Shown here one piece after another: positions 43,492 to 50,035 of a stretch of DNA of 64,000 nt. Each line of letters starts with the position of its first letter. The stretch's first letter is position 1. Source of the DNA: Novosphingobium sp. KA1 (GTDB lineage: Bacteria > Pseudomonadota > Alphaproteobacteria > Sphingomonadales > Sphingomonadaceae). Below the pieces are notes generated by a model. It searched no databases. It was not told the origin of the DNA and saw only the letters and a program-made list of their open reading frames with translations. The stretch covers positions 434,001 to 498,000 of the forward strand of contig NZ_CP021247.1 in assembly GCF_017309955.1 (NCBI RefSeq). The letters are read 5' to 3'. Position numbers and translations under genes: made by a program.

Positions 43492-43567
43492 TGCGCTTAC
43501 CTAACGCAAGGGCGTTAGGTCCGTCAAGCGCCATCGCCGCGTATCCTATCTAACGCCCTGTCGTTAG
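43482..43567. promoter_or_regulatory. Lysogeny-switch operators (three CTAACGC sites)
   Basis: Two near-perfect 18-bp palindromes lie here: CTAACGC-AAGG-GCGTTAG (43,501-43,518) and CTAACG-CCCTGT-CGTTAG (43,550-43,567). A diverged third copy, CTAACGCCATTGCGCTTA (43,482-43,499), overlaps the cro start codon. All lie between the divergent cro- and cI-like starts. They are the natural operators for both repressors. Confidence 0.85.
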
Positions 43568-43575
43568 AAAGAAGC

Positions 43576-43932
43576 ATGGATCTCGGAACTCGCATTGTGG
43601 AACGGCTGGGCGTCCTCGGAATGTCGCAGGCCGAGTTGGCACGTCGCGCAACGATCCCACAATCAACGATCAATAGCCTCATAAAGCGCGGGAGACGTTC
43701 ATCTCCTCATCTCGTTCGCATAGCCCGAGAACTGCACACCACACCCGCCTACCTAACAGGCGAAAGCGATGATCCTGAGGCGGAGTTCGGCGACGATCCC
43801 GTTCACCTTACCGCTGAAGAACGGGATTGGGTTGAACTGCTAAGGGCGATTCCCTCTAAGGAGCGAGCTGCGGCGCTAACGCTTGTGCGGACAATTGCCA
43901 CCAGCGCGAGGTCACCGAGCGTCCATGGATAG
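43576..43932 (+). CDS. CI-like phage repressor, HTH_XRE type without peptidase domain
   Basis: A 118-residue repressor with an N-terminal XRE helix-turn-helix (LGMSQAELARRATIPQSTINSLIKRG, residues about 14-40, quoted partly) and a short C-terminal region (LTAEERDWVELLRAIPSKERAAAL). It lacks the S24/LexA-like autoproteolysis domain, so RecA-driven self-cleavage is not expected and induction must work differently. ATG 43,576 follows AGAAAGAAG. The operator at 43,550 lies just before its start. Confidence 0.85.
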   Translation: MDLGTRIVERLGVLGMSQAELARRATIPQSTINSLIKRGRRSSPHLVRIARELHTTPAYLTGESDDPEAEFGDDPVHLTAEERDWVELLRAIPSKERAAALTLVRTIATSARSPSVHG

Positions 43933-44054
43933 GGGCATTATGCCATGGAGGCGGGGTCACACATTTTAGGGTTCTAATTGCTCGAACTTCTGAGCAGCGA
44001 ACCCGCAAGCCCAACGCCCAGAGTCATATTAAACTCGAATTCCAGGGGGATATT

Positions 44055-44360
44055 TTGGCAAGCTACATCGTCGCCTATGATCTGGTGAACAAGAAAGACG
44101 AACAGGACTATCAAGAACTCTGGGACGAGCTTGAAAAACTGGAATCAATCAGGGTTCAGCTTTCGCTTTGGTTCGTTTCTACGCACTTATCTGCCCAAGA
44201 TCTGCATGACCAACTGAAATCGCATATGCACAGCGACGATAGGCTACTGATTTCTGAGATCATTGCGGACGGCCTTGCAGGTTCAGAAGTCTTTCATGGA
44301 GCCAATGATTGGCTGGAAGGGCATCCTCCCCGCAATTGCAACGGGAGCCTACGCGCATGA
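44055..44360 (+). CDS. Cas2/SinR-like ferredoxin-fold protein
   Basis: A 101-residue protein that starts ASYIVAYDLVNKKDEQDYQE and continues LSLWFVSTHLSAQDLHDQL and DDRLLISEI. This beta-alpha-beta pattern with an Asp at residue 9 in the first strand is that of the Cas2/VapD/SinR-like family, some of whose members are nucleases. There is no CRISPR array or Cas1 here. TTG 44,055 is the start, supported by AGGGGGA 4 nt upstream. The gene is clearly lower in GC than the phage core. Its stop overlaps the ATG of the HEPN-motif gene, forming a two-gene unit next to the repressor. Confidence 0.7.
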   Translation: MASYIVAYDLVNKKDEQDYQELWDELEKLESIRVQLSLWFVSTHLSAQDLHDQLKSHMHSDDRLLISEIIADGLAGSEVFHGANDWLEGHPPRNCNGSLRA

Positions 44361-44926
44361 GCGTTGCACTCAATACCCCGGCCGCCCAGAAGCAATACGA
44401 GGCACTGCATCGCGAAGCTGGAGAAGTTCTATCCTTCTGGATGAATGTCGAGGTACAGGCTCAGCAAACCTTTTGCGCTGCACTTGAAGCACGGAATGGC
44501 GCGGCGATGAAGGCGGTCTTTCGCGCGGCGATTAATGCCAACGCGCGCCTATCGATGACGAACGAGGCTGTGACGCACTGCCTCGAAGAGATCGCCGCCG
44601 CGGAACTGCTAGATGAATGGAATAGCCTTTACGCGCGCGCTCGCAAACTCGCGAGGCGCCGAAACGCTGTTGCACATAGCCAAGCAGTGATCGTGATGGG
44701 GAAGCCCAAAGGCGGCGTCGCATCGGCGGTTGGCGCACGCCTTGTGGACCCTCTGGAGGACGGAGAGTTTCCGCCCAACCCGTCGAAACTCCTAGTGGAA
44801 GGCATCAGCGTTGAGCAGTTGGTCGAAATGAAGGGGCGGTTTCACAGCCTGGCGTTTGATCTCCAGACCCACCGAGAGAAGATCTACGTAGCGCAAAAGC
44901 AGTTTCGAGCATCGCCCGCACAGTGA
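44357..44926 (+). CDS. HEPN-motif protein coupled to the Cas2-like gene
   Basis: A 189-residue helical protein from ATG 44,357 (ATGA overlap with the upstream gene). The segment LYARARKLARRRNAVAHSQ contains R102-N-A-V-A-H107, matching the Rx4-6H ribonuclease motif of HEPN domains, after two long helices (residues about 15-60 and 65-100). HEPN proteins often act as toxins or abortive-infection RNases. The partner Cas2-like protein suggests a two-component defence or toxin-antitoxin unit. The fold is inferred from one motif and helix content, so the call needs structure support. Confidence 0.55.
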   Translation: MSVALNTPAAQKQYEALHREAGEVLSFWMNVEVQAQQTFCAALEARNGAAMKAVFRAAINANARLSMTNEAVTHCLEEIAAAELLDEWNSLYARARKLARRRNAVAHSQAVIVMGKPKGGVASAVGARLVDPLEDGEFPPNPSKLLVEGISVEQLVEMKGRFHSLAFDLQTHREKIYVAQKQFRASPAQ

Positions 44927-45077
44927 TTTCGTCGGCGGCGAAATGCTCATCGAGCAACCCAGACTCGTTGAGCACCCTCGCCGCCGCCGCGACCATCTCC
45001 GATGTAACTTCGATATGCTCGCTCACCTTCACCTCAAACATCTGGCCGCCGGATAGCAGCCCTTCCCACATTGCCAT
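44805..45077 (-). CDS. Hypothetical small protein, convergent with the HEPN gene
   Basis: A 90-residue leftward frame whose middle (HIEVTSEMVAAAARVLNESGLLDE, HFAADEITVRAMLETAFALRR) looks like a real helical protein. Similar small proteins occur in alphaproteobacterial phages. It overlaps the HEPN gene's 3' end by 122 bp antisense; the C-terminal 30 residues within the overlap are less protein-like. Start 45,077 or ATG 45,041. Confidence 0.45.
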   Translation of the reverse strand: MAMWEGLLSGGQMFEVKVSEHIEVTSEMVAAAARVLNESGLLDEHFAADEITVRAMLETAFALRRSSLGGSGDQTPGCETAPSFRPTAQR

Positions 45078-45126
45078 TCTGCCAAAAATGAGCGGCGATC
45101 ACTACTAACATGAACGGAGCATCAGG

Positions 45127-45429
45127 ATGAGCCATTATAAGGGCGTGGATCTTTCTAGTCGCTACGAGCGTGAAACTGAACTCGCCGAGATGAGACAGAT
45201 AGTGGATGCCTTGAGCCCGCTGCTCCTAAGCCGCATCAAGGAAATCTGGTGCGATTCCAAGGCTGGCGCCTGCTACGCAGTCACGATGCGCGCCGGCCCG
45301 TGGGACGATAGCTTCGCCACCGGGATCCACGCCGCATTCATGACCCAAGGCGGGCACAACGGCATCTCCATCCAAGGCGCCCCCCGTGAGATTTTCATCG
45401 AACCAGAATGGGAAGGTGACGAGTTGTAA
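45127..45429 (+). CDS. Hypothetical protein
   Basis: A 100-residue soluble protein (MSHYKGVDLSSRYERETELAE...) with a helical first half and a beta-rich second half (IWCDSKAGACYAVTMRAGPW, GISIQGAPREIFIEPEW). It precedes the lipoprotein gene in the same direction. The family is not recognised. Confidence 0.55.
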   Translation: MSHYKGVDLSSRYERETELAEMRQIVDALSPLLLSRIKEIWCDSKAGACYAVTMRAGPWDDSFATGIHAAFMTQGGHNGISIQGAPREIFIEPEWEGDEL

Positions 45430-45592
45430 ATCATCTTGCGCGGCGTACTACCCAAAGTGCCTACCCTGTCGAATTAAGGCTGCGAATCCGACCGGCGATC
45501 GGCCTTCGTTCAAGATCGCAGAAATCAAATGTCAGGTCCGCGTGGACCGAGAGCGGATGGAACAACTGCAACGCTTGGTGGGGCAACTATGA
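45386..45592 (+). CDS. Possible small coupled frame before the lipoprotein
   Basis: A 68-codon frame whose C-terminal part (FKIAEIKCQVRVDRERMEQL) looks like a protein helix. Its stop overlaps the lipoprotein start (ATGA). The N-terminal part is antisense-like and overlaps the previous gene, so the true start is unclear. Confidence 0.25.
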   Translation: MRFSSNQNGKVTSCKSSCAAYYPKCLPCRIKAANPTGDRPSFKIAEIKCQVRVDRERMEQLQRLVGQL

Positions 45593-46113
45593 GAATCAAC
45601 ATTCCACAATGGGCATCAGCGCTCGGGCTGGTTGCGATTGCCCTCCAAGGGTGCGACGCAGTCGATCCTTTTGCCGATGCGAAGGACGTGGTGAGACACG
45701 ACATGCTTGATCCCAACGCGGCACAGTTTCGGGATTTAAGCCACTGCCCCGCCGATCAGTTGATGATCACCGGCGAAGTGAATGGCAAGAACAGCTACGG
45801 AGCATACACGGGATTCAAACCGTTCTTTTATGCTGACAGCGGTGTCGTGGATTTAGATCACGGCGATTTTTCGGCAGCACTGAAACGTTGCTACGGCCAC
45901 GATGCAAACGACGTGGCACCGGACACGCTTGAAGCACCCACGCTTCCCGAGGCGAGCGAGAGCACGAAGGTCGCTGACCAAGCACACGTTGACCTCCCCA
46001 AAGGCCCGAACCGCTTCCCCTACGTCGCGCCCGATGGCGTCGACATTCGCAACGCGACCGACGAAGCGAACTGGAAAAAGTACGGCACCACCGACCCAGA
46101 TGGCGGTGAATGA
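45589..46113 (+). CDS. Predicted lipoprotein, phage cargo
   Basis: A 174-residue protein with a lipoprotein signal (ASALGLVAIALQGCDA, lipid Cys at 22). The domain has DMLDPNAAQFRDLSHC, VNGKNSYGAYTGFKPFFY and DLDHGDFSAALKRC, a pattern seen in many small proteobacterial lipoproteins with a 'NGKNxxGxYxGxxPF' core. Expression from a prophage suggests a surface or periplasmic role such as superinfection exclusion, which is inference only. ATG 45,589 follows GGTGGGG. Confidence 0.6.
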   Translation: MRINIPQWASALGLVAIALQGCDAVDPFADAKDVVRHDMLDPNAAQFRDLSHCPADQLMITGEVNGKNSYGAYTGFKPFFYADSGVVDLDHGDFSAALKRCYGHDANDVAPDTLEAPTLPEASESTKVADQAHVDLPKGPNRFPYVAPDGVDIRNATDEANWKKYGTTDPDGGE

Positions 46114-46151
46114 CAGCTTGTCCGAGAACTGGCTTTCCACAAATATGTAAA

Positions 46152-46182
46152 GTATGGCTTTACATGTCCCGTAAAGCCATAC
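46152..46182. promoter_or_regulatory. Operator palindrome of the HigBA-type pair
   Basis: GTATGGCTTTAC-ATGTCCC-GTAAAGCCATAC is a perfect 12-bp inverted repeat with a 7-nt spacer, 13 bp before the toxin start. TATACAAT follows as a possible -10 element. It is the expected HigA-binding autoregulatory site. Confidence 0.8.
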
Positions 46183-46194
46183 TATACAATCCGC

Positions 46195-46476
46195 ATGGAA
46201 ATCGAAACCGTCTCGCACAAGAACCTGCGCAAGTTTCTCGAAACCGGGAGGGCCAAGGGGATGATCGAGCCGGAGCGGATCACCGACATGATCGCCTTCA
46301 TCGTTGCGGCCGCCACGTTCAACGAACTGACCGTCCCGCCGAACTTCGGTTTCCATGCCCTGACCGGCGATCGCGCCGGCACGTTCGCCATGACCGTAAC
46401 GCGGAATTGGCGCCTGACATTCACCAAGGTCGACGAGCAGACAATCGCCGACCTCGATCTCGAGGACTATCACTGA
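46195..46476 (+). CDS. higB: HigB/RelE-type toxin
   Basis: A 93-residue RelE-superfamily mRNA interferase. The motifs HKNLRKFLETGRAKGM, LTGDRAGTFAMTVTRNWRLTF and ADLDLEDYH match HigB, where GDRxGxFAxxVxxNWRLxF is the core and the Asp-Tyr-His end is typical. The order toxin then antitoxin, with the ATG of the antitoxin inside the toxin stop (TGATG), is characteristic of hig loci. Confidence 0.9.
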   Translation: MEIETVSHKNLRKFLETGRAKGMIEPERITDMIAFIVAAATFNELTVPPNFGFHALTGDRAGTFAMTVTRNWRLTFTKVDEQTIADLDLEDYH

Positions 46477-46778
46477 TGGCGATCAAGGTTCACCACTCGA
46501 TCTTCGTCCACCCAGGCCCCTGGCTCCGGCGCCAGTTCATCGAGCCGTATCACCTCACCGTTCAGGCGACGGCGACCGCGCTGGGCGTGACCCGCGTGGC
46601 GATGAGCAACCTGCTCAACGGCAAGGCCGCCCTCTCCGCCGAGATGGCGCTGCGTTTCGAAAAGGCATTCGGGATCTCGGCCGATACGCTGATGCGCATG
46701 CAAACCGCCTACGATCTTGCCCAGGTGCGAGAGCACGGGGACGAGCTCGTCGTCGAGCGCATCGCCAAGGCCGCCTGA
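46476..46778 (+). CDS. higA: HigA-type antitoxin
   Basis: A 100-residue antitoxin with the VapI/HigA HTH: HPGPWLRRQFIEPYHLTV, then ATALGVTRVAMSNLLNGKAALSAEMALRFEKAFG, quoted only partly. The end, TLMRMQTAYDLAQVREH, is diagnostic of HigA. It neutralises HigB and represses the shared promoter through the palindrome at 46,152. It is translationally coupled to the toxin. Confidence 0.92.
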   Translation: MAIKVHHSIFVHPGPWLRRQFIEPYHLTVQATATALGVTRVAMSNLLNGKAALSAEMALRFEKAFGISADTLMRMQTAYDLAQVREHGDELVVERIAKAA

Positions 46779-46915
46779 TACTAGCGAAAAGTGGGGGTAC
46801 ACCCCGGGGGTACCGGCCTTTTCCGGCTATCGCCGAAACCGCAGAACCCTGCGGCTTTGAGCCTTAAGCACGGCGGACGGACTATCCGCCGCGAAAGGTT
46901 CCAGAAGGAGTAAGC

Positions 46916-47155
46916 ATGCGTGAACCAGCCACTGTCGCCTGCCAAGGATACTGGGACCTAAACCGTGCCTGGAAGGAAATTGTGCGCATTGCCGATGCAC
47001 TCGATATCCCCCAAAATGCGTTAAAAAGGGAACCGCCTTATGGGAAAGGCGGACAAGTCATCATACCGTTCTATTGCGAAATCGATGGTATATCCGAAGA
47101 AGAAGCGATCATAAAACAAACCGAGATTATAAGTGCTCTTTATCTTGGAATGTGA
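46916..47155 (+). CDS. Hypothetical small protein before the FRG gene
   Basis: A 79-residue protein (MREPATVACQGYWDLNRAWKE...) with helix IVRIADALDIPQNALK and a beta/helix end (QVIIPFYCEIDGISEEEAIIKQ). The start has AGAAGGAG 6 nt upstream. It ends 62 nt before the FRG-domain gene and is probably co-transcribed, possibly as its partner. The family is not recognised. Confidence 0.5.
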   Translation: MREPATVACQGYWDLNRAWKEIVRIADALDIPQNALKREPPYGKGGQVIIPFYCEIDGISEEEAIIKQTEIISALYLGM

Positions 47156-47217
47156 TTGTCCGGTCAGACCCATCCGCAGTAATTAGTATTCAAGAAATTC
47201 CGAATGAGGGGGGGCAA

Positions 47218-47949
47218 ATGTCGCTTGGTTTTGAAAGCTTGAAGGTCGGTGGGCTCAAATGGGTCGCGAGCTATCTACAGTCCCTCGAGATCCCCTTGTT
47301 CCCCCAGTCGTATTTTCGCGGGCACGCATCAACCGACTGGAAACTTCAGGCATCGGTATTCAGGCCTGGCACCGTCGGTATTACCCGGATTGCCGAACTC
47401 AGCGCTTGGCAGCAAACTGCTCGGCGCTTCTTTCCCGGTGGATTGCACGGCCCGCTGGAGTACCTAGTGCTAGCCCAACATTTCGGCATTGCGACCAACC
47501 TTCTGGATTGGACGACTAACCCGTTAATCGCGCTTTTCTTTGCCTGCCAGAGCGATGCTGGCGATGTTGACGGAGTGGTGATTCAAATCACTGGGACTGC
47601 ACTCGATGTCGAAGGGCTGTCTGCTGAAGAAATCCTGTATCGCGAGAAACAGCCCCCCTTGATCATCGACACATCGACCATGAACATTCGCTCTACCGCG
47701 CAAGACAGTGTTATGTCTCTACATGGTCCGGACGAGCCGCCGCTCGACGGAAAGGCAGTTTTCCGAGTCCCGCACACCGCCAAGAATGAAATCCTGCACG
47801 CTCTTACGCTCTTTGGCATAACTCCAGAACGCGTATACGCTGATTTGGGCGTAGCAGCCGTCCAATTTCGCGACGCCCTTCATATCCAACATCAAATACG
47901 CGAAGCCTTTCAACGGGCGGGATCAACTCCGTTGCCCCCACAAGTATGA
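47218..47949 (+). CDS. FRG-domain protein
   Basis: A 243-residue protein with the FRG domain: QSYFRGHASTDWKLQASVFR carries the name-giving F33-R34-G35. Then come LVLAQHFGIATNLLDWTTNPLIALFFAC, quoted partly, and a distal GKAVFRVPHTAKNEILHALTLFGI. FRG proteins are common in phages and mobile islands, with unclear biochemistry; some occur in defence loci. Its GC content is lower than the phage core. ATG 47,218 follows GAGGGGGGGC, so the upstream 48 codons of the open frame are rejected. Confidence 0.85.
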   Translation: MSLGFESLKVGGLKWVASYLQSLEIPLFPQSYFRGHASTDWKLQASVFRPGTVGITRIAELSAWQQTARRFFPGGLHGPLEYLVLAQHFGIATNLLDWTTNPLIALFFACQSDAGDVDGVVIQITGTALDVEGLSAEEILYREKQPPLIIDTSTMNIRSTAQDSVMSLHGPDEPPLDGKAVFRVPHTAKNEILHALTLFGITPERVYADLGVAAVQFRDALHIQHQIREAFQRAGSTPLPPQV

Positions 47950-47966
47950 TCCGCACCGCGTCGATC

Positions 47967-48221
47967 TCAGGGAATCAGAACTTTTCCGTTTGAGAGCTCG
48001 GCGATTACAAGCTCGTCACCACGAAGCTCGCAAATCTCAACGGGCACTCCTTTAAATCTCTTCGCGCCTGGAATTTCTGAAGCAATGAACGGGTGCGTAT
48101 CGAGATGCGCCGCAATATCATTCCAATGAGTGTCTCGAAGCCGGAACTCTTTCACGGTCTGCCCTTGGTTTGCGGCGCTCTCAATTTGGGCTTCCATAAC
48201 TTTCAACACATAGAGAAACAT
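47967..48221 (-). CDS. Small protein paired with an RHH regulator
   Basis: An 84-residue protein (MFLYVLKVMEAQIESAANQ...) ending in a beta region (VPVEICELRGDELVIAELSNGKVLI). Its ATG overlaps the stop of the RHH gene (TGATG), with AGGAG 9 nt upstream, so the two form a coupled pair. Gene order and size are compatible with a toxin-antitoxin pair, but no toxin family is recognised. Confidence 0.55.
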   Translation of the reverse strand: MFLYVLKVMEAQIESAANQGQTVKEFRLRDTHWNDIAAHLDTHPFIASEIPGAKRFKGVPVEICELRGDELVIAELSNGKVLIP

Positions 48222-48412
48222 CAATCATTCTCCTGCACTAATCCGATCGCGATCAAACGGCGGATTGCTTCCGGCCTCCCTGGCGAATCAACCTCACGGC
48301 TACGCCAAGTATCAATCGCATCTAACTGATCACGCTTGATCCGGACGCTAACTTCCTGGCTATCGACCCTCGGCCGCCCCATCGACTTTTTACGCGTATC
48401 AACTATTGCCAT
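48221..48412 (-). CDS. Ribbon-helix-helix (CopG-like) regulator
   Basis: A 63-residue protein: MGRPRVDSQEVSVRIKRDQLDAIDTWRS then RPEAIRRLIAIGL, quoted partly. The beta-strand VSVRIKRDQ followed by two helices with RPEAIRRLI is the RHH/CopG signature. ATG 48,412 starts it; the long upstream open frame is not protein-like. A perfect 22-bp palindrome sits 4 bp upstream of the start, fitting autorepression. Confidence 0.7.
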   Translation of the reverse strand: MAIVDTRKKSMGRPRVDSQEVSVRIKRDQLDAIDTWRSREVDSPGRPEAIRRLIAIGLVQEND

Positions 48413-48415
48413 GCC

Positions 48416-48437
48416 AACTTTATGCGCGCATAAAGTT
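48416..48437. promoter_or_regulatory. 22-bp perfect palindrome upstream of the RHH gene
   Basis: AACTTTATGCG-CGCATAAAGTT is a perfect inverted repeat immediately before the RHH start and 66 bp before the divergent 48,503 gene. It is a likely operator controlling one or both. Confidence 0.75.
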
Positions 48438-48502
48438 CGGGCGGCAAGAGAGTTTGCACCTCTCCGCCGCCCTAACCACAACCGATCACGAGGAGATCGA
48501 GC

Positions 48503-48922
48503 ATGGCTATCGCTGCCTCTACCATTCACGTCGTTTCCGCCAATGCCCAATCTTGGCTACAGCGCGTCGTCGCGCAGTTCATCCACACCCATGACGAGCC
48601 CGTGCCAGCGACGATCACAACGACGATCGTCGACCTGCGATTGATCCTCCGTCGCATCGAGCATGCGCGCCGCGAACACATGCGCTGGGATAGCCGCTAT
48701 CTGTCGCAGACGGTACGCCGAGCAGTGATTGCGCCGCTTGAAGAGTTGAATGTGTCCGACAACCTGCATCGCTTGCGGCACGGTGCGATCTTCGCACTCG
48801 CGCCGATCGCTGAGATCGGCCGCGCGCACGCCCGCGAAGCCATCAATGTGGATCGCGAACTTGAAGAAGCTGCGCACCTGGTGCGCGCTGCGATCGCCGA
48901 CGCCGAAGCTTCGCGAGACTAG
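48503..48922 (+). CDS. Hypothetical helical phage protein
   Basis: A 139-residue protein with a long helical region (LRLILRRIEHARREHMRWDS, VRRAVIAPLEELNVSDNLHR) and an acidic Ala-rich end. AGGAGATCGAG precedes ATG 48,503. No family is recognised. It is divergent from the RHH pair and may be controlled by the shared palindrome. Confidence 0.6.
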   Translation: MAIAASTIHVVSANAQSWLQRVVAQFIHTHDEPVPATITTTIVDLRLILRRIEHARREHMRWDSRYLSQTVRRAVIAPLEELNVSDNLHRLRHGAIFALAPIAEIGRAHAREAINVDRELEEAAHLVRAAIADAEASRD

Positions 48923-48998
48923 CCCCTGTAAATCCCCTGAATTCTTGCTATGTTCTGCTCTGCGGGGCCGGGGCAAACCACGATGACAACAGGGAAAC

Positions 48999-49382
48999 AT
49001 GGCGCCGATGCGCGAGGTGGCAACTGACGCCTCGCTTCGGCTGAGGCCTGAGATGACGAGCCGGCGCCTGCTGGTGCTGGCTTTCGTCCGGAACTACATC
49101 GAACGATGGGGCGAAAGCCCCTCCTACGGCGAGATCGCGAACGGTCTGGCCATCAGCGCCACGCGGGCGCGGCAACTTGTGAAGGCGCTGGTCAAGTCCG
49201 GCCAGCTGCTCCGCAAGGCCGGCCCGCGTGGCCTTTCCCTTCCGACGCAAGTTGAGGACGCAATCCGCCAACTGCGCGAACTCGGCTGGCAGGTCGATGA
49301 CTCTGTAGGCCTCGCCCTGCCCCCCTGCGCAGATTCGTCTCTGCTCGCACCGCCAATGCTGGACTACCACCCTGATCCTTAG
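48999..49382 (+). CDS. LexA-like winged-helix protein
   Basis: A 127-residue protein. RLLVLAFVRNYIERWGESPSYGEIANGLAISATRARQLVKALVKSGQLLR (quoted as a landmark in part) is a LexA N-terminal-type winged helix, with the recognition helix in SATRARQLVKAL. It lacks the LexA peptidase domain. The C-terminal 45 residues are variable. It could regulate late genes. ATG 48,999 or 49,008. Confidence 0.7.
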   Translation: MAPMREVATDASLRLRPEMTSRRLLVLAFVRNYIERWGESPSYGEIANGLAISATRARQLVKALVKSGQLLRKAGPRGLSLPTQVEDAIRQLRELGWQVDDSVGLALPPCADSSLLAPPMLDYHPDP

Positions 49383-49399
49383 GCGGAGACACAGGGGCG

Positions 49400-50035
49400 A
49401 TGGGAAAAGCGAAGACACGGCGCATTCGAGAGCGGGCCAAAGAACCGACGCACCTGCAATCCCCTGCTTATCGACGGTGGGCTGAACGCCATCCGCGCCA
49501 AGCGCGCGACGAGGAGCAGCTTCAGCGCTACAACGCCTCGACGAAAAAGAACTGGGCGCACCGAACCAGCGGCACTCCAGAAACCCATGCAAAGGCCGCG
49601 GCAACGCGCCAAGGCGCCGTCGCCCGTCTGTTCGAAACCGGCGACATCGATGCATTCCAGTTGTCGGCCGCCGTTTCGATCGCCGCGACGCACGCGCGGA
49701 TAACTGGCGATGTCACCGTCAGCACTGTGAGCTTCGAAACGCGTGTTGACCAAAGCGGACGAGCAGATGCCTCCTTCTTCGAAAAACTCGGCACCGTAAG
49801 GGCCGAAGTTGCGTACACAAATTGGCGTCGACGCATCGAGCACCAGGCACTGGTGTTCGCGATCCTCATTGATGACGTCGGGATCTCTATCGCGGCCAAG
49901 CGCTTCGGAATGCGCAATGCGCGGGCAAAGAAAATCCTGATCGATGCCCTCGACCTTTGGGAACAGTTCTCAATCGAAGCATGTAAGTCGATCGATGATG
50001 CCACGCTCCTCGCCGCGCAAGCGGGAATCCTTTAG
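49400..50035 (+). CDS. Hypothetical phage protein, possible late regulator
   Basis: A 211-residue basic protein (RIRERAKEPTHLQSPAYRRW...) with a middle region GTPETHAKAAATRQGAVARLF and FFEKLGTVRAEVAYTNWRRR, and a C-terminal helical part resembling a helix-turn-helix (ISIAAKRFGMRNARAKKILIDALDLW). Position just before the structural genes suggests an antiterminator-like late regulator, but that is inference from place and charge. It overlaps the convergent membrane-protein gene by 4 nt at the stop. Confidence 0.5.
   Translation: MGKAKTRRIRERAKEPTHLQSPAYRRWAERHPRQARDEEQLQRYNASTKKNWAHRTSGTPETHAKAAATRQGAVARLFETGDIDAFQLSAAVSIAATHARITGDVTVSTVSFETRVDQSGRADASFFEKLGTVRAEVAYTNWRRRIEHQALVFAILIDDVGISIAAKRFGMRNARAKKILIDALDLWEQFSIEACKSIDDATLLAAQAGIL

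Noticed and set aside
44055..44360. CRISPR adaptation module because of the Cas2-like protein
   Set aside because: No Cas1, no other cas gene and no repeat-spacer array is present; the protein fits the non-CRISPR SinR/VapD-like branch.
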